A stretch of 64,000 nucleotides of DNA from Edaphochlamys debaryana (lineage: Eukaryota; Chlorophyta; Chlorophyceae; Chlamydomonadales), in the NCBI GenBank assembly GCA_016858145.1, contig JAEHOE010000240.1, positions 1 through 64,000 on the forward strand. The letters are read 5' to 3'. Positions 51,911 to 63,027 of this stretch are shown one piece after another. How positions within the stretch are numbered: position 1 is the first letter of the stretch; each line of letters opens with the position of its first letter. The notes under the pieces were generated by a model. The model worked only from the letters and a program-made list of their open reading frames with translations. It had not been told where the DNA came from and did not search any database. The position numbers and the translations under genes were made by a program.

Positions 51911-54363
51911 ATGCTGTGCAGCCCAGAGGCGCTGCAGAGCCTGAAGGGCGCGGTTGTGGTGCTGGTGAGTCGGGAGCGCCCTCTTTGTGTAGATCCGATA
52001 CCGATGCGGCTTCTGGGGTGCCCGAAAGGCGCCTGGGGACCGGGGTCCAGGGCCAGGCTGCCTGGGGTCTCGGCCACCCCGCAGCGGGTTACCCCGCTAC
52101 CACGCTGTCCCGCCGCCTGTCCTCCTCGTATGCCCCGTATTCCACACACGCACGCCCTCCCCCCTTTACCTTCCCTCCAACCCACAGCCCGCCGTGTCGT
52201 ACGCCAACGTGGGGGAGCTGGCGGTAGACGTGCTGGTGGCCTCGCTACAGCCCGCGTCCCTGGGCCCCGTCGAGTCGGTCAACGTACTGCCGGCGGTTGG
52301 GAACGACGCCTTCGACGCGGCCGGGCCCGGGCCCCGGGCGGGCCTGGCTGGGCCCAGCGGCGGCGGCGCGCTGTGCACCGCTCTTGAGCTGTTCGGGGTG
52401 CCGGGTGAGGGGGGAGCAGGGGAGACGGATGGGGCAAAGGGAGAGGGGCGATGGGGGGACGGAGAAGAGCGCGGGCAGCGGGAGCGTGTGAGGGTGTGGA
52501 GGGGGGCCCGCAGCCAGCCCAGAGGCAGCACTCCGGGGCTCCAGGCGCAAGGGTGGAAAGGAACTGGAGGAAGAGCAGATCTGTGGAGCTTCAGACGGGG
52601 GAAATGGTCAGGCTTTGGGGAAAGGAGAGGGGAGATGGCGAGGAACGGAGAGGAGAGCCGGCAGGAAAGAAAGTGCAGCTCTGTGGAGCTTCAGGCACAG
52701 TAAGGGATGCTAGCCCACGAGCAGCCAGCCAGGGGCCAGCATAGGACGGGGTGAAGCCCTAGGCTCAGGCCGCAGGGGGGGCCGTGGACACGCGCGGGGC
52801 AGCCGACTGGCCGGCCAGCCCGGACTGGGTTAGCCCAAGAATCCCGCTACCCAGCAACAGCAAAGTTGGGCCGGACCCTTAGTTCAGCCTTCAGCTTCGG
52901 CCCAATACCAGCGTGACTGGGTTAGCCCAAGGGCACCCAAGGGTACCCTTCAACTGCGTGATGGGGCCGGCAAGTGGACCTTGCAGCCTGGGAAATGCGG
53001 GGTCAGCCCGGGACCAGCTAGCGGCGTGAGGCCGACCCTGGATCGAATCTGCCGCTGCGGGGTTCAGACCAAGCGAGTCAGGACAGAGTCGTCGGGCCTC
53101 AGTACGGGCTGCGCAACCCCTCGACCCCTCCCGCGCTGCTATGACCTTCCCTCTTTCGAGTTTCCCCCCTTTTCTGTCCCCCCTCCCCCACAGGCCGGCC
53201 GCTGGTCTTCCTTCAGCAGCGGGCGCCCGCCATGCTGGGACGCCAGGTGGGAGGGGGGCAGGACGGGTGCGCTGGTAGGGTTCTGTGCCATGTCTGATGG
53301 CAGACGGCAATGCTGCGGTCACCGCAAGAGGCACTTTGCCGTGCGGAGGCCTGGGAGGAGGGCACCGGTAGATTGTGCCCTCAAACGTCACCTCCTCCTG
53401 CTCCTCTTCCCTTCGGCCCCACCCCCTCACCTCCCCCACCCCCAGGCCGCCTTCGCGCAGGAGCTGGTGTCCTGGCTGTTGTCTGGCGTGTCCGCAGCTC
53501 CCTTCATTCCTGACGCTCCCCAGTCCACCTTATACCACCCGCCCTTTCTTGCCTGTGCCCCTATTCTCCTTCCCCCGTAGGCCGCCTTCGCCCAGGAGCT
53601 GGTGTCCTGGCTGGTGGCCGCGGGCGCCGCTGCGGTGGTGGTGCTGACGGGGCTGGACGCGGGACTGAGGGGCGACCGGCAGCTGGACAGCTCGCCGTTC
53701 CGGTGGGTGGGGTCCGGGGGACGGGGGAGAGGTGGGGTGGGTGGAACGGGAAAGGGAGGAGAAGGGGGCATGCCGCCTGTGCCCCTGACCGCTCCAAAAT
53801 GCCGCCTGCCTGCCCTTGCCCTGCCTTCCCCTTCACCTCTCCCCCACCCGCTTTTGCTCCCTCCTCTCCCCAGCTTCCTGGCTAGCAGCGATGAGCTCCG
53901 TGCGGCCGTCTCCGCCGCCGCCGCCGCGCCGCCGCCGCCCACCATCCCGGCGCCCTGGGCGCCGCCGCCAACCGCCGACCCGTTCGCCCCCCCGCTGGCC
54001 GCCCAACCGCTGGCCGAGCTGGAGCCGGAGGTACGGCAGGAGGAGCTGGAGCTGCACCACTCGCTGCCGCCGTGGCCTGTCGTACAGGAGTGTACGGCGC
54101 AGGGGCTGCCGTACGTGATGCTGGGGTGCTTCGCGGCGGAGGGGGACAACGGCGGCGAGGGGCTGGGGTTGGCGGGGCACGCGCTGAGGCTGCTTGGCGC
54201 CATGCGGGGGCAGGGCAAGCAGGGGGAGGGGGCCAAGGAGGAGGTCAAGGGGGCGGAGGAGGGGGGAGTGCTGGGGCCGGCGGGGGCGCAGGGGTTGGCG
54301 CTGCGCACGCCCGGGTCGTGGGTGGGGCTGTACGGGCGGTCGTACCCCATGGAGATCTTCTGA
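51911..54363 (+). CDS. PAC2: Proteasome assembly chaperone 2 (PAC2/PSMG2), 311 aa, 5 exons
   Basis: Exons 51911-51964, 52188-52404, 53194-53246, 53581-53702 and 53874-54363 join in phase (936 nt). The protein opens LQSLKGAVVVLPAVSYANVG then ELAVDVLVASLQ, the hallmark start of PAC2, which pairs with PAC1 to build the proteasome alpha ring in the cytosol or nucleus. RPLVFLQQRAPAMLGRQ, FAQELVSWLVAAGAAAVVVL and TGLDAG follow, as in the family. The middle holds an Ala/Pro-rich insert (about residues 160-190) and the C-terminal part a Gly/Lys/Glu-rich insert, making it longer than the ~260-residue animal and yeast forms. LRTPGSWVGLYGRSYPMEIF closes it. An intronic partial duplicate of exon 4 lies at 53445. 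Expression probably depends on the promoter shared with the DUF482 gene. Confidence 0.88.
53438..53500 (+). repeat. Duplicated acceptor end of PAC2 exon 4
   Basis: CCCCCAG followed by GCCGCCTTCGCGCAGGAGCT lies about 135 bases upstream of the true exon 4 (53581, GCCGCCTTCGCCCAGGAGCT). It encodes AAFAQELVSWL again but then diverges without a clear donor before a stop. Confidence 0.85.
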
Positions 54364-54839
54364 GGAGCTGTGCTATGCTGTGCGTCCGGGCAGGCAGGCA
54401 GGTGCATGACTTTGCGCGGTGTGCTGATGGCCGGTGTGGAGTGGGATTGGCTCGGCGTGCGTGGGACACGGTGCCGTTGCCGTTGCCGTGGCTGGGTCGG
54501 GGCGTTCGCAGTTGCGGAGGTGCTATGCGTCGGAGCGGTCGGCGGGGGGCTTCGCGCTTGACCGGGAAAGGCGGAAGGCCGTGGCCGTGGGCGTGCTGCA
54601 TGCGGCGGCGTGGGCGTGCTGCATGCGGCGGCGTGGGCGTGCTGCATGCGGCGGCGTGGGCGTGCTGCATGCGGCGGCGTGGGCGTGCGGGAAAGGCGGG
54701 TTTATGGCGGGTGAACCCGTGAGCTCATGGGGTCGACGGCCTTGTCTTGGACGGCCCAAAGACCAGTGCCAATCCAACACACGCTGCGCCTACGCTTCCC
54801 AGGCTCACAGAGCGACTCACACGCAAGCCTGCAGGACGC
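54364..54839. other. Intergenic with 23-bp minisatellite
   Basis: The segment separates PAC2 from the NHL-BTB gene, both on +. At 54586-54688 the 23-bp unit starting CGTGGGCGTGCTGCATGCGG is repeated about 4.5 times without change. Nothing else is recognised. Confidence 0.8.
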
Positions 54840-56541
54840 ATGGAGCTCAGCTGCCGCACGCTGCCGCTGGGCCGGGCGGTGAACGGCCTGGTGGTGTGCC
54901 CACGACCCACCGGGTGGGGCTCCAAGCGCGGGAGCCACGTGCTGCTCTTCACCGCCGACGGAGCCCCGAAGGAATTCGACATTTCCGGGGGAGCCGCCGA
55001 GCTGCAGCCCAGCGTTCTCCCTGCTTTCGGCGCCGGCTGGGGCAGGGCACCCGTGTACGCCTGGGGCGGCGTCTTTGCGGCGGGTGTTGCGCAGCAAGGC
55101 CTGGTCGAGATACAGACGAAGGGGCTCTGGAGCCCTGTCACGCCTATGGGGGCGGCGGAGATCACAACCCCCCTGACCTCGCTGGCCGCCGGCGACGGCC
55201 GGCGCAGCCTGTGGGCGACCGACGGCCGCAGCCTGTGGCACGTGCAGGCTAAGGGGGGCCGCCAGGTGACGGCTCTTCCCGGTGCAGCCGCCGCCGTCGA
55301 GAACGGCGAGTGGGTCAGCCTGGCGTTTGACGCTGTCGGGGGGGGCGTGCTCCTGGCGGCGACCCGGGACGGCGTGTGGCGTGTGCACACCAAGGGCCCG
55401 GGCTCGCTGGCACTGGTGGCAGGGGGCTCCTCGGGGGAGGCAGGAGCGGGGAGCGCTGACGGCGTCGCCGGTGCGGAGGCGCGCTTCACGTGCATCCGCG
55501 GGCTGCTGGTAGCGCCGGGCCGTTGGCTGCTGATCGCCGACGGCACCGACCTCCGCTGCATGGAACCCGGAGGCGCCGTCACCACCCTGCTCCGCGGCTG
55601 TATCGCGGCGCCGTCGCCGGGCGATGCCGTACAGATGGCCATCCTGCCCTCGGGCGAGCTCGCCGTGCTGTACCCGGGGGCCTCCTACCTGACCCTCATC
55701 CTTGGGCTCGACCAGCTGCCCCCGGCCATCGCCGCCCCTCCCTCTCCTGACCGCCTGCTCGACCTCCTGGCACCGGCGAGCCTGGACCACGCAGGGAGCG
55801 GCGGGGGCAGCGGCGAGGCGGCTCACGACGCTGCGGCCCTCACCGGCACTGTGACGGTGCGCGTGGGCGGCCGGGCCTTCCCCGTTCAGCGCTCCGTCCT
55901 GGCGGCCGGGTCGGACTTCTTTGCCCGGCTGCTAGCGCCCGGCGGGGGCTTTGCGGACAGCGGCGCGGCGGAGGTGGACCTGCCCGACGCCGACCCCACC
56001 GCCTTCGCATACCTCCTGTCGTACATGTACGGCAGCTCCCTGGGCCTGCCGTACAGCTCGTCCTAGCTCGTCCAGGCCGTACCGCTTGAGTCGTTGCGCC
56101 CGACCAGGGTGCTGGCGGAGCGGCTGCTGATGGGCGGCGCGGCGGCGGCGCTGACGGAGCGGCTGGCGGCGGCCGCCACGCCCGCCACGGCCCTGTCTGA
56201 CCTGCTGTGGGCGGACGAGCACGGCATGACGGACCTGGTGGCGCGCCTCAAGGCCTTCGCGCTGGCCAACCGCAGGTGCGTGGTTCAGTTGGCGGTTAGT
56301 TGCGTGAAGGCGTGCCGTGATCCGAGAAAGTCCGGAGCGTGCCAGTGCTTGATGGCTCCTGCAGACCGGTTATTGATTGTTGCCATGCCTCCCTACCGGC
56401 GGCATCCATTCCTTGCCTCCCCCGTCCCTCTCCACCGCCCCCTCGGTCAGGTGCCTGGACCTGTCCCCCCTGCGTGAGCTGGTGGGCCGCTGCCCCCAGC
56501 TGGCGACGGAGCTCCTGGGAGGAGCGCTGAGGGCGGAGTAG
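54840..56541 (+). pseudogene. NHL-repeat plus BTB/POZ protein, interrupted by in-frame TAG
   Basis: Exons 54840-56275 and 56451-56541 (508 codons, donor CGCAG|GTGCGT) give a propeller-like N terminus with NHL phrases (GSADGVAGAEARFTCIRGLL, WLLIADGTDLRCME), then a BTB domain from about residue 335 (GTVTVRVGGRAFPVQRSVLA, SDFFARLL, DADPTAFAYLLSYMYG). A single TAG at 56064-56066 interrupts it. The same frame continues LVQAVPLESLRPTRVLAERL ... LLWADEHGMTDLVARLKAFA and the last exon RCLDLSPLRELVGRCPQL, as in intact volvocine relatives. BTB proteins of this kind are often cullin-3 adaptors. Without the distal part of the BTB region the product may be non-functional, or the TAG may be an assembly error or polymorphism (CAG to TAG). 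An in-frame ATG also exists at 54747. Confidence 0.8.
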
Positions 56542-57983
56542 CGGGGTGGCTTGGTTTGGGGCCTCTATCTGGAGAAGGTCGGGCCCCGGGCGGGTAGGGT
56601 GCTGGGCGTTCAAGGCGGTGGACTCGGCTGGGCCTGGGCAGCAGGGGCCGGGAGTGGGGCTCGCTGGGGGCGGAGTACGTACGGGGGCAGGGCAGGGGTT
56701 GAGATGGTGCACCTGGCTCGCTGGCCTGTCTAGGCACGCAAGGAGCAGGGGAGGGCGGGGCCGCGGGGGGAGGGCGGCGGAGCCGCAGGACGGGGTGCTA
56801 AGAGAAGCGGACGGAGTAGGAAGGGCTTCAACCGGCGCGGCAGCTTTGCAGGCGGGCCCCCGGGGGGCGCTGTGTCTGGATTTGGGACGGGGCTGCCCGA
56901 TCGAAGGCTGGGGCCTGGGGACACACAACGACATGGTGCCCGGGGTGCATGCTTGGGACCATCCATGACGGAAGGATCGTGGCAGCTTGTGCTGAATGAA
57001 GCTAGGGTTCTAGGGCTTGCTTGGGTGGAGGCCATTGGGCTTCGGTTAAGGTGCAGGATTGTCGCGTGTGGAATCTCCACCAGCCTTGTCCGGCCTGTCC
57101 ACAGTGTTCTGTGGAGGTCATGGGGCTTCGCTCTGACAAGTGCCTGTTATTGTGAAGTCAAACAGCCCAGCTCTCTTTGCTCAACAGTTTCTTAAGAGCA
57201 AGACCTTCACCCAACCGGCCCCAGCACAGACTTCTCGATAGGCGCTCTGTCCGGAACCTCGCACCCTCCACAACCTGCAACCCCCGCAATCTCGCACCCT
57301 CCACAACCTGCAACCCCCGCACCCTCCACAACCTGCAACCCCCGCAACCTCGCACTCTCCGCAACCCGCTTGAGCAGGGTCACTTGGGCACGGCTCCCGT
57401 CCCCGTTCTCGGCTTCCCTCCAGGAGCCGTACCAGCCTGGCCGTAGCCTGGCCGTGCTCTCCCTTGACGTAATTTGGACCGCATACTCGATATTGAGGCT
57501 ATATGGCCACAGCAGCATGTCTTATCCTAAGACTGTGTGTGCGCGTTCCCTGGAGTGCGTGCATACGGTACCATGCTGTTGCCCCGCTAAACTCCGTCTT
57601 GACCACGACACCCCACACTCCATCACGGTGCTGCCTGCTTGCTTGCCGCTTGCTATACGCACTGGCACCTGTTTATCGCGCATCAACCCAAGCATCCAAA
57701 CACTCCATCACGGTGCGCCGTGTACTTCGCCATCTGGCCACCGCATTCCGCCCTGAGCTTGATGAATGCACACAACCCCACCTGACATGATGCGCCATGA
57801 AGCGCCTCCCACACTTGCAAGCGTCACGAATGCCCACCGCAGTCAGCTGTCCCCTCGCGGGCGGGTCTCATTAGTCATGACCCATCTCCTACCCCACGCA
57901 CTGCCCCACGGCCCCATCAGTACGTGCCACCACGCCGCTCGCCGCATTGAAGACATATGGTACAAGTTCCTCGGTCCTCCACC
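56542..57983. other. Intergenic between convergent genes, with tandem repeat
   Basis: 1.4 kb between the ends of the NHL-BTB gene (+) and the MYND gene (minus). At about 57256-57367 phrases of CTCCACAACCTGCAACCCCC recur three to four times. No gene is supported. Confidence 0.6.
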
Positions 57984-60900
57984 CTACCCACCCCCCTCCA
58001 CCCGCAGCACCAGCGCCGCCGCCATCGCCCCGCACTCGTCCTTGTGCCCCATCCGCCAGTGCGCCCGCTGGCAGGCGGCCCCGCAGTACCGTACCGCCCG
58101 GCAGCCACCGCAGCGCTTGAGTGGGATCTCCGCCTCACTGCGACTCCCGAACGAACCACACCCCGGGGCCCCGCACACCAGCAGCTGAGTCAGCACCCGG
58201 CCCGCAGCCGGCGGCGCTAGGAGCGGCGGCAGCGGCGCAGCCACCACGGTCGCCTCCGCTGCCTCCTTTGCGGCTACCAAACCGCTGTCCTCGCCTCGCC
58301 TGGGGCTGAGGAGGTGTGCGACCAGCGCGGTCGGGGGTCCTTGCTCGCCTCGCTCCCTTACCGCTAGCCACTGCAATAGGGTTGCGGCGGCCTGGCGGAA
58401 GCGCTCGGCGGATGGGCAGCTGCCGTCACTGCTGCCGTCACCGCTGCCGCCCCGGCCGCTCTCGCCACCGCCGCTGCCCTCCTGTGCCGCTCGGAGCAGC
58501 GCCAGCCCTACGGCTGCGTAATCCTCCTTTCCCGCGGCCGCGGCCGCCCGCGAGCGCATGGCGAGGGGCCACGCCTGCGCCAGGCAGCCCCGCGCCCCCA
58601 ACTCGGCTGCCCCCGCCCCCCCTGTCCGCGCCTCCCCCGCATCCCCCCCGTCCGCGACAGCCCCCGCCTCGCAGTCGCCAGAGTTTGCGGGCGGCGGCAG
58701 CAGCCAGCTCCGGACGCGCGAGGCAAGGTGTGGGGAGTGTTCGGCCATCCTTGCGAGCGCCATCGAGACCCTTGGCATTACGTTGGGCCACGAGACTGTG
58801 GGCGCAGGCCGAGCAGGCGCCTTTTGATCCCCATCCTTGCTGGCGGCCCCTGCAGCACCCTGAGGGGTGGCGGCGGCGGGGTCCCGCCACGCGCACAGCA
58901 GCTTGCAGGCCGCCGCCGCCAGCCGGTGCGGCTGCAGGGCGAGGAGCCGGGCTTCCATCAAGGGGCTGCCGTCCTCACTGGTACGACGCAGCACATTCAG
59001 GTAGGCGAGGCAGTTGCCGAGCAGGCGAGAACTCGCCAACCCGGTGGGCCCGCCAACGTCCGCCGCCGCCTCTGCCCCTGCGAGCGCCGCCAGCCGGCTG
59101 CCCGCCTGCAGCATCAGAGCCTCCAGCTCGGAAGCCAGGGGGCCCCACGCGCCGGGACCCGGGCGGGGCACCGGCAGGGCCTCGGGGGCAGGTGCACAGG
59201 CTGTGAGGGTAGAGTCACGTCCTGCTGGGACGGATTTGGCCGCTGCGGCGGGCGAGCACGTGGCGTCGACGTGCGGGACCCGGGCCGCTGGGCCGGCGGC
59301 TTGTGCCCCTCTGTCGGCCTCTCGAGCTGGGCCGGCGGCGGCGGGTTGCGCATCACCGTCGGCCACCCCAGCAGTCTCGCCCGAGCCTCCTCCTGTGGTG
59401 TCGCCCGGTCTACCTCCGCTTCCTACTGCCGTTGGGGCCACCCCGGTGCCCGATCTGGGGTCCGGGGCCTGGTGCAGCACGGCTGTTTGCCGGCGGGTCC
59501 CACCTAAGCCGGTGCTGCCTCAGGAGCGCGAGACAGGTGGTCACCGCCGCCACGCTGTGCTGCAGAGCCGCTGCGTGGGAGGGCTGCGGGGGCCCCGCAC
59601 GGATGCTCGCCGGAGGGGGCACCGCTGCGGCCGCGGACTCCCCATCCTCGGCCGCAACGGTCCCGGGCGGAACCCCCTTCGTCTCAGCCTCCTCCTCTGC
59701 GGTCGCCCCCGCCTCCAGCCGCCCAGCCAGCGCCAGCGCCCGCTTAGTGACCGTCACCGCCAGGCCCCCTGCATCACCCAGGCCCAGCGGGCCCGAGCCC
59801 GGGCCCGGGCGGGCCCCGCCAGGCCCACTCGTTGGCGCAAGCAGGTCCAGGCCCAGCTGCTCCACCACGGCCAGCACCCGCGCGGGGACGGGCTCCAGCA
59901 AGCATGCAACCTGCGCCTCCCAACCGGCTGCACCCGGCGCTGCGGCCCGGTCCGCCGCTGCGTAGGCGAGGCGCAGGGCGTGGTCCAGGGAGGGGCCCAG
60001 GCCCGCGCAGCGCAGGCGGGTGAGGACCGCCTCGCGACCGGCGGACGAGGCGGCGGCGGGGTCCTTTGCGGCGCCTGCGGGTGTAGTGCCTGAGAAGGGC
60101 GTCAAGGACGGACGCAAGAGAGAATTTAAGAAAACCACATGAGGGGTATTAAGTCTTGCCCGAGTGCTCTTCAGCAGTTGCTTGGGCTCATCACCCACTC
60201 ACCCATAAACCGCCACGCCGCCCGCAGATTGTGTGCCACTCGCTCCGCACTCGCCAGAGCCCCGGCCACGGCCACCGCAGCCAGCAATGCCGCAAAAGGT
60301 TCCTCGAGGACCTGAAGGCCAGCGGTGAGTAGGGGAAAACGACATGACAGACCCAAAGTAATGGGCATTCCGCTAAGCACCACCAGGTTTACACACCGAC
60401 CTGCGCTCCTGAGGTCCGGCGGCGGGCGCAGGTGTATCGGGACAGCAAGCAATAGGTGCACTGGCACGCCCAGGCCCTGTTCAGTCGGCTGCCCCCTTAC
60501 CTCCGCACCGTCCGGTTCCGGCAGGTTTCGCGCCAGTGCCTCCACAGCCGTGACCAGAGCCCAGGCCACGGCCTCGGCCCAGTGCGGCGCCGAGGCGGAG
60601 GCCCAGACGAAGGGTGGCAGCCCCTTGTCCACAAAGAATAGGTGCAATCTCTGTGATGAATGAAGGGGCAGTGCGTGTTACAAGACATGAAGTCCACGGC
60701 AGGAAGGCAGGAAGGCCACGACAGAGAACCATGGCCCCGATTTCAGAGCCCCATGCAGCGACCGCACTGCTCCATTGTTTGGCTTCAGCGTTTAGGGCTA
60801 GTAGGGCCTGAGTGACGCCCACAAATGTTTGCAGTGCCAGGGGCGGTTTGGCCCCCGCCAGGGGATCTAGGTTGTCGGCAATAGCCCCTCCAAGGGCAGC

Positions 60901-62626
60901 CCCTAAACCCACTTCGACTGCTGATGACTCACCCCGTGCGGCAGCGCACTCAGGTCCAGCCTGCCGTACTGACCCCACATGCCCTGCCCCCGGTGGAGCC
61001 GGCACACGGCCTCCGCTGACCGTGCCGTCCGCCTCGCGAGCGGTAGGTCCGAAGGCACGCCGGTCTCATCCAGCAGCGGCGGCAGCACGCCACCACCCTC
61101 AATGTACAGCATGCCTTGGTAAGCGCCGTGCCAGAGCCCCACCGTGACCGCTACGATGCGAATGTGCAGGTCCTCCCGGTCCTGGCACGTGCGCTCGTAC
61201 GCGCGGCAGAGCGCGGTCCGCTCGGCCTCGTTGAGCCTCAGCTCGCCCTCACCGCCGGGCCTCAAGCCCGCCTGCTCCCACAGCGTCTCGAGCATCGCCG
61301 CCCGCAGCTCCGCCACCTGCAAACCCGTGAGAGGTCATGTCAATACCTGAGAGCACAGCAACCAATTGCAGCGCGTTTAACTTTATATCCCAACCCACAT
61401 CGCCCCCCAGCAGCGCCGCCACCCACCTCGTGATCCCCCAGGGCCTCGCCCAGCGCTTCGGCAGCCTCGGCGGCCCCAGGGCGGGGGTCGTTCCGGAGAG
61501 CAATGCCCGGCTGCCAAAAGCTCGACAGCGCGACCAGGAAGTTCCAGGCCGGGGCGCTGCAGTTCAACGGCTCGAGGGCCTCGGGCACGGCGACGGCGCA
61601 GCGAGGGGCCTGGCCCTTCATTAACATAAACTGAACCCCCGGGCACGTGAGGATGGCCCTCGCTGCCGCCGCCGCCAGGCCCGACTCCCGGAGCGCCTCT
61701 GCCAGAGCGGGCACAGGCTCTGGCAGGGGCTGCGTGCGGCCCGCAGGGGTCTTGTCGCAGCCCGCAGGGGCCCTGCCGCAGCCTTCGACGTGTTTGTCGA
61801 TCAGCAGCATGACGGTGCTGAAGGCCTGGGAGGCCGCGAGCGAGAGCCGAGCGCAGGCCTTTGCGCAGCCCGGGGCCGTGGGGCGGGGGCTCCGTGTGGC
61901 CCCCACCAGGGCCTGCGTGCCCGGCAGCGCCGTGTGCCGAGCCAGGTCCGCCATGGCCCGTGCGGCCTGGGCCAGGGCCGTCAGCAGGGCGGGGTCCAGC
62001 AGGGCGGCCGCGTGGGGGGCGGTGGCGGCCCAGTCCTGGACGGACCGGGCCGTGCAGAGCGCCGCCAGGCACAGGCTGAGCGCCGTGCTGGCTGCGTCGC
62101 TGGCCGCACAGGCTGAGTCAGCGTTGTTGCACACGGCCCAGGCGGTGGTGGCGGGGTTGGAGGCGGTGGCGGTGCGGGCGAGGAGGGCGCGCAGGGTGCG
62201 CAGGAGCCAGGCCGCTACGCCCGACTGCCGGGCGCCGGTCAGCCACTGCAGCCGGGCGGCTGCAGCCTCGTCGTTCAGGACCTTTGTGGGTACGTACCAG
62301 GCCTCCTCGTAGCTTAGTGGCTTCGCGAGTGCAAGCAGCGTGCGCCTGGCGTCCTGAAAGGCGTCGGTCCTATGATGCAAAGCGGACGGAGGGGGCGAGA
62401 GCAGGGGGGTATGCGTCGGGGGGGTGGTAAGCGACCACGGCGACCGGCGTGGGGATGCCCGGCGCGCGACTTGCTGAAACGCTTTGACATCCCAAGCGAC
62501 CGACCTGAGCCGAACCTCGCGCTGAGGCGGCTGCCACAGGCTGCGCTCGACGTAGATGTTGCACAGCCGATCGGCACAGCGCATATACACGCGCCAGGCA
62601 TCCTCAAGCGCCTGCAGCGTGACCAT
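57984..62626 (-). CDS. Large MYND zinc-finger protein, 1,249 aa, 7 exons
   Basis: Exons 62505-62626, 61427-62369, 60933-61316, 60501-60650, 60203-60311, 59504-60074 and 57984-59454 join in phase (3,750 nt). The C terminus carries a MYND finger with all metal ligands in order (LKRCGGCRAVRYCGAACQRA, then HWRMGHKDEC), about residues 1190-1240; MYND domains mediate protein-protein contacts. The rest is helical, Ala/Leu-rich and without another domain I recognise; volvocine algae have many such MYND proteins. The start MVTLQALEDAWRVYMRCADR is supported because the inverted copy at 63028 begins identically. The last intron (59455-59503) would be only 49 bases; if it is not an intron, a frameshift lies there. 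Confidence 0.78.
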
Positions 62627-63027
62627 TAGGTCGAGCCACTATGTGTGATGCGCGCAGCTATCGTGGAAAGAACTAGCCCGGAGCGAGGAACGTCGGCACT
62701 TGCACGCCGCTGTGCGCTCTCGGACGCCACATTTTAAGCAATCCTGGACCTGAGCATTGATTTGCGTGCAGCCTATTCGGTGTCTTGACCTGGCGCGCGT
62801 ACGTAAGCAAAAGCTGTTGCCCGCTGTCATCCTGAGGCCGCGCCAACATTTCGCGCTCTGTACATGGATAGAAGCAGTAAGCCCCAACCTGAACTCATTG
62901 TCATAGGCACGCTGATGTCTCGCCCGAAACCTGGTCGGACACTAGGTGCTTGAGGATGCCGACCTCGCGACCTGGGGCTAGGTTTCTCCACGAAAGCTGC
63001 CATAATCAAACAAAGCAGCGTTTCCTG
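62627..63027. other. Spacer between inverted MYND gene copies
   Basis: About 400 bases separate the two opposed ATGs. It should contain the MYND gene's promoter. No distinct motif is seen. Confidence 0.4.

Noticed and set aside
62639..63009. Short minus ORFs in the MYND spacer
   Set aside because: They lie in the presumed promoter region and show no coding features.
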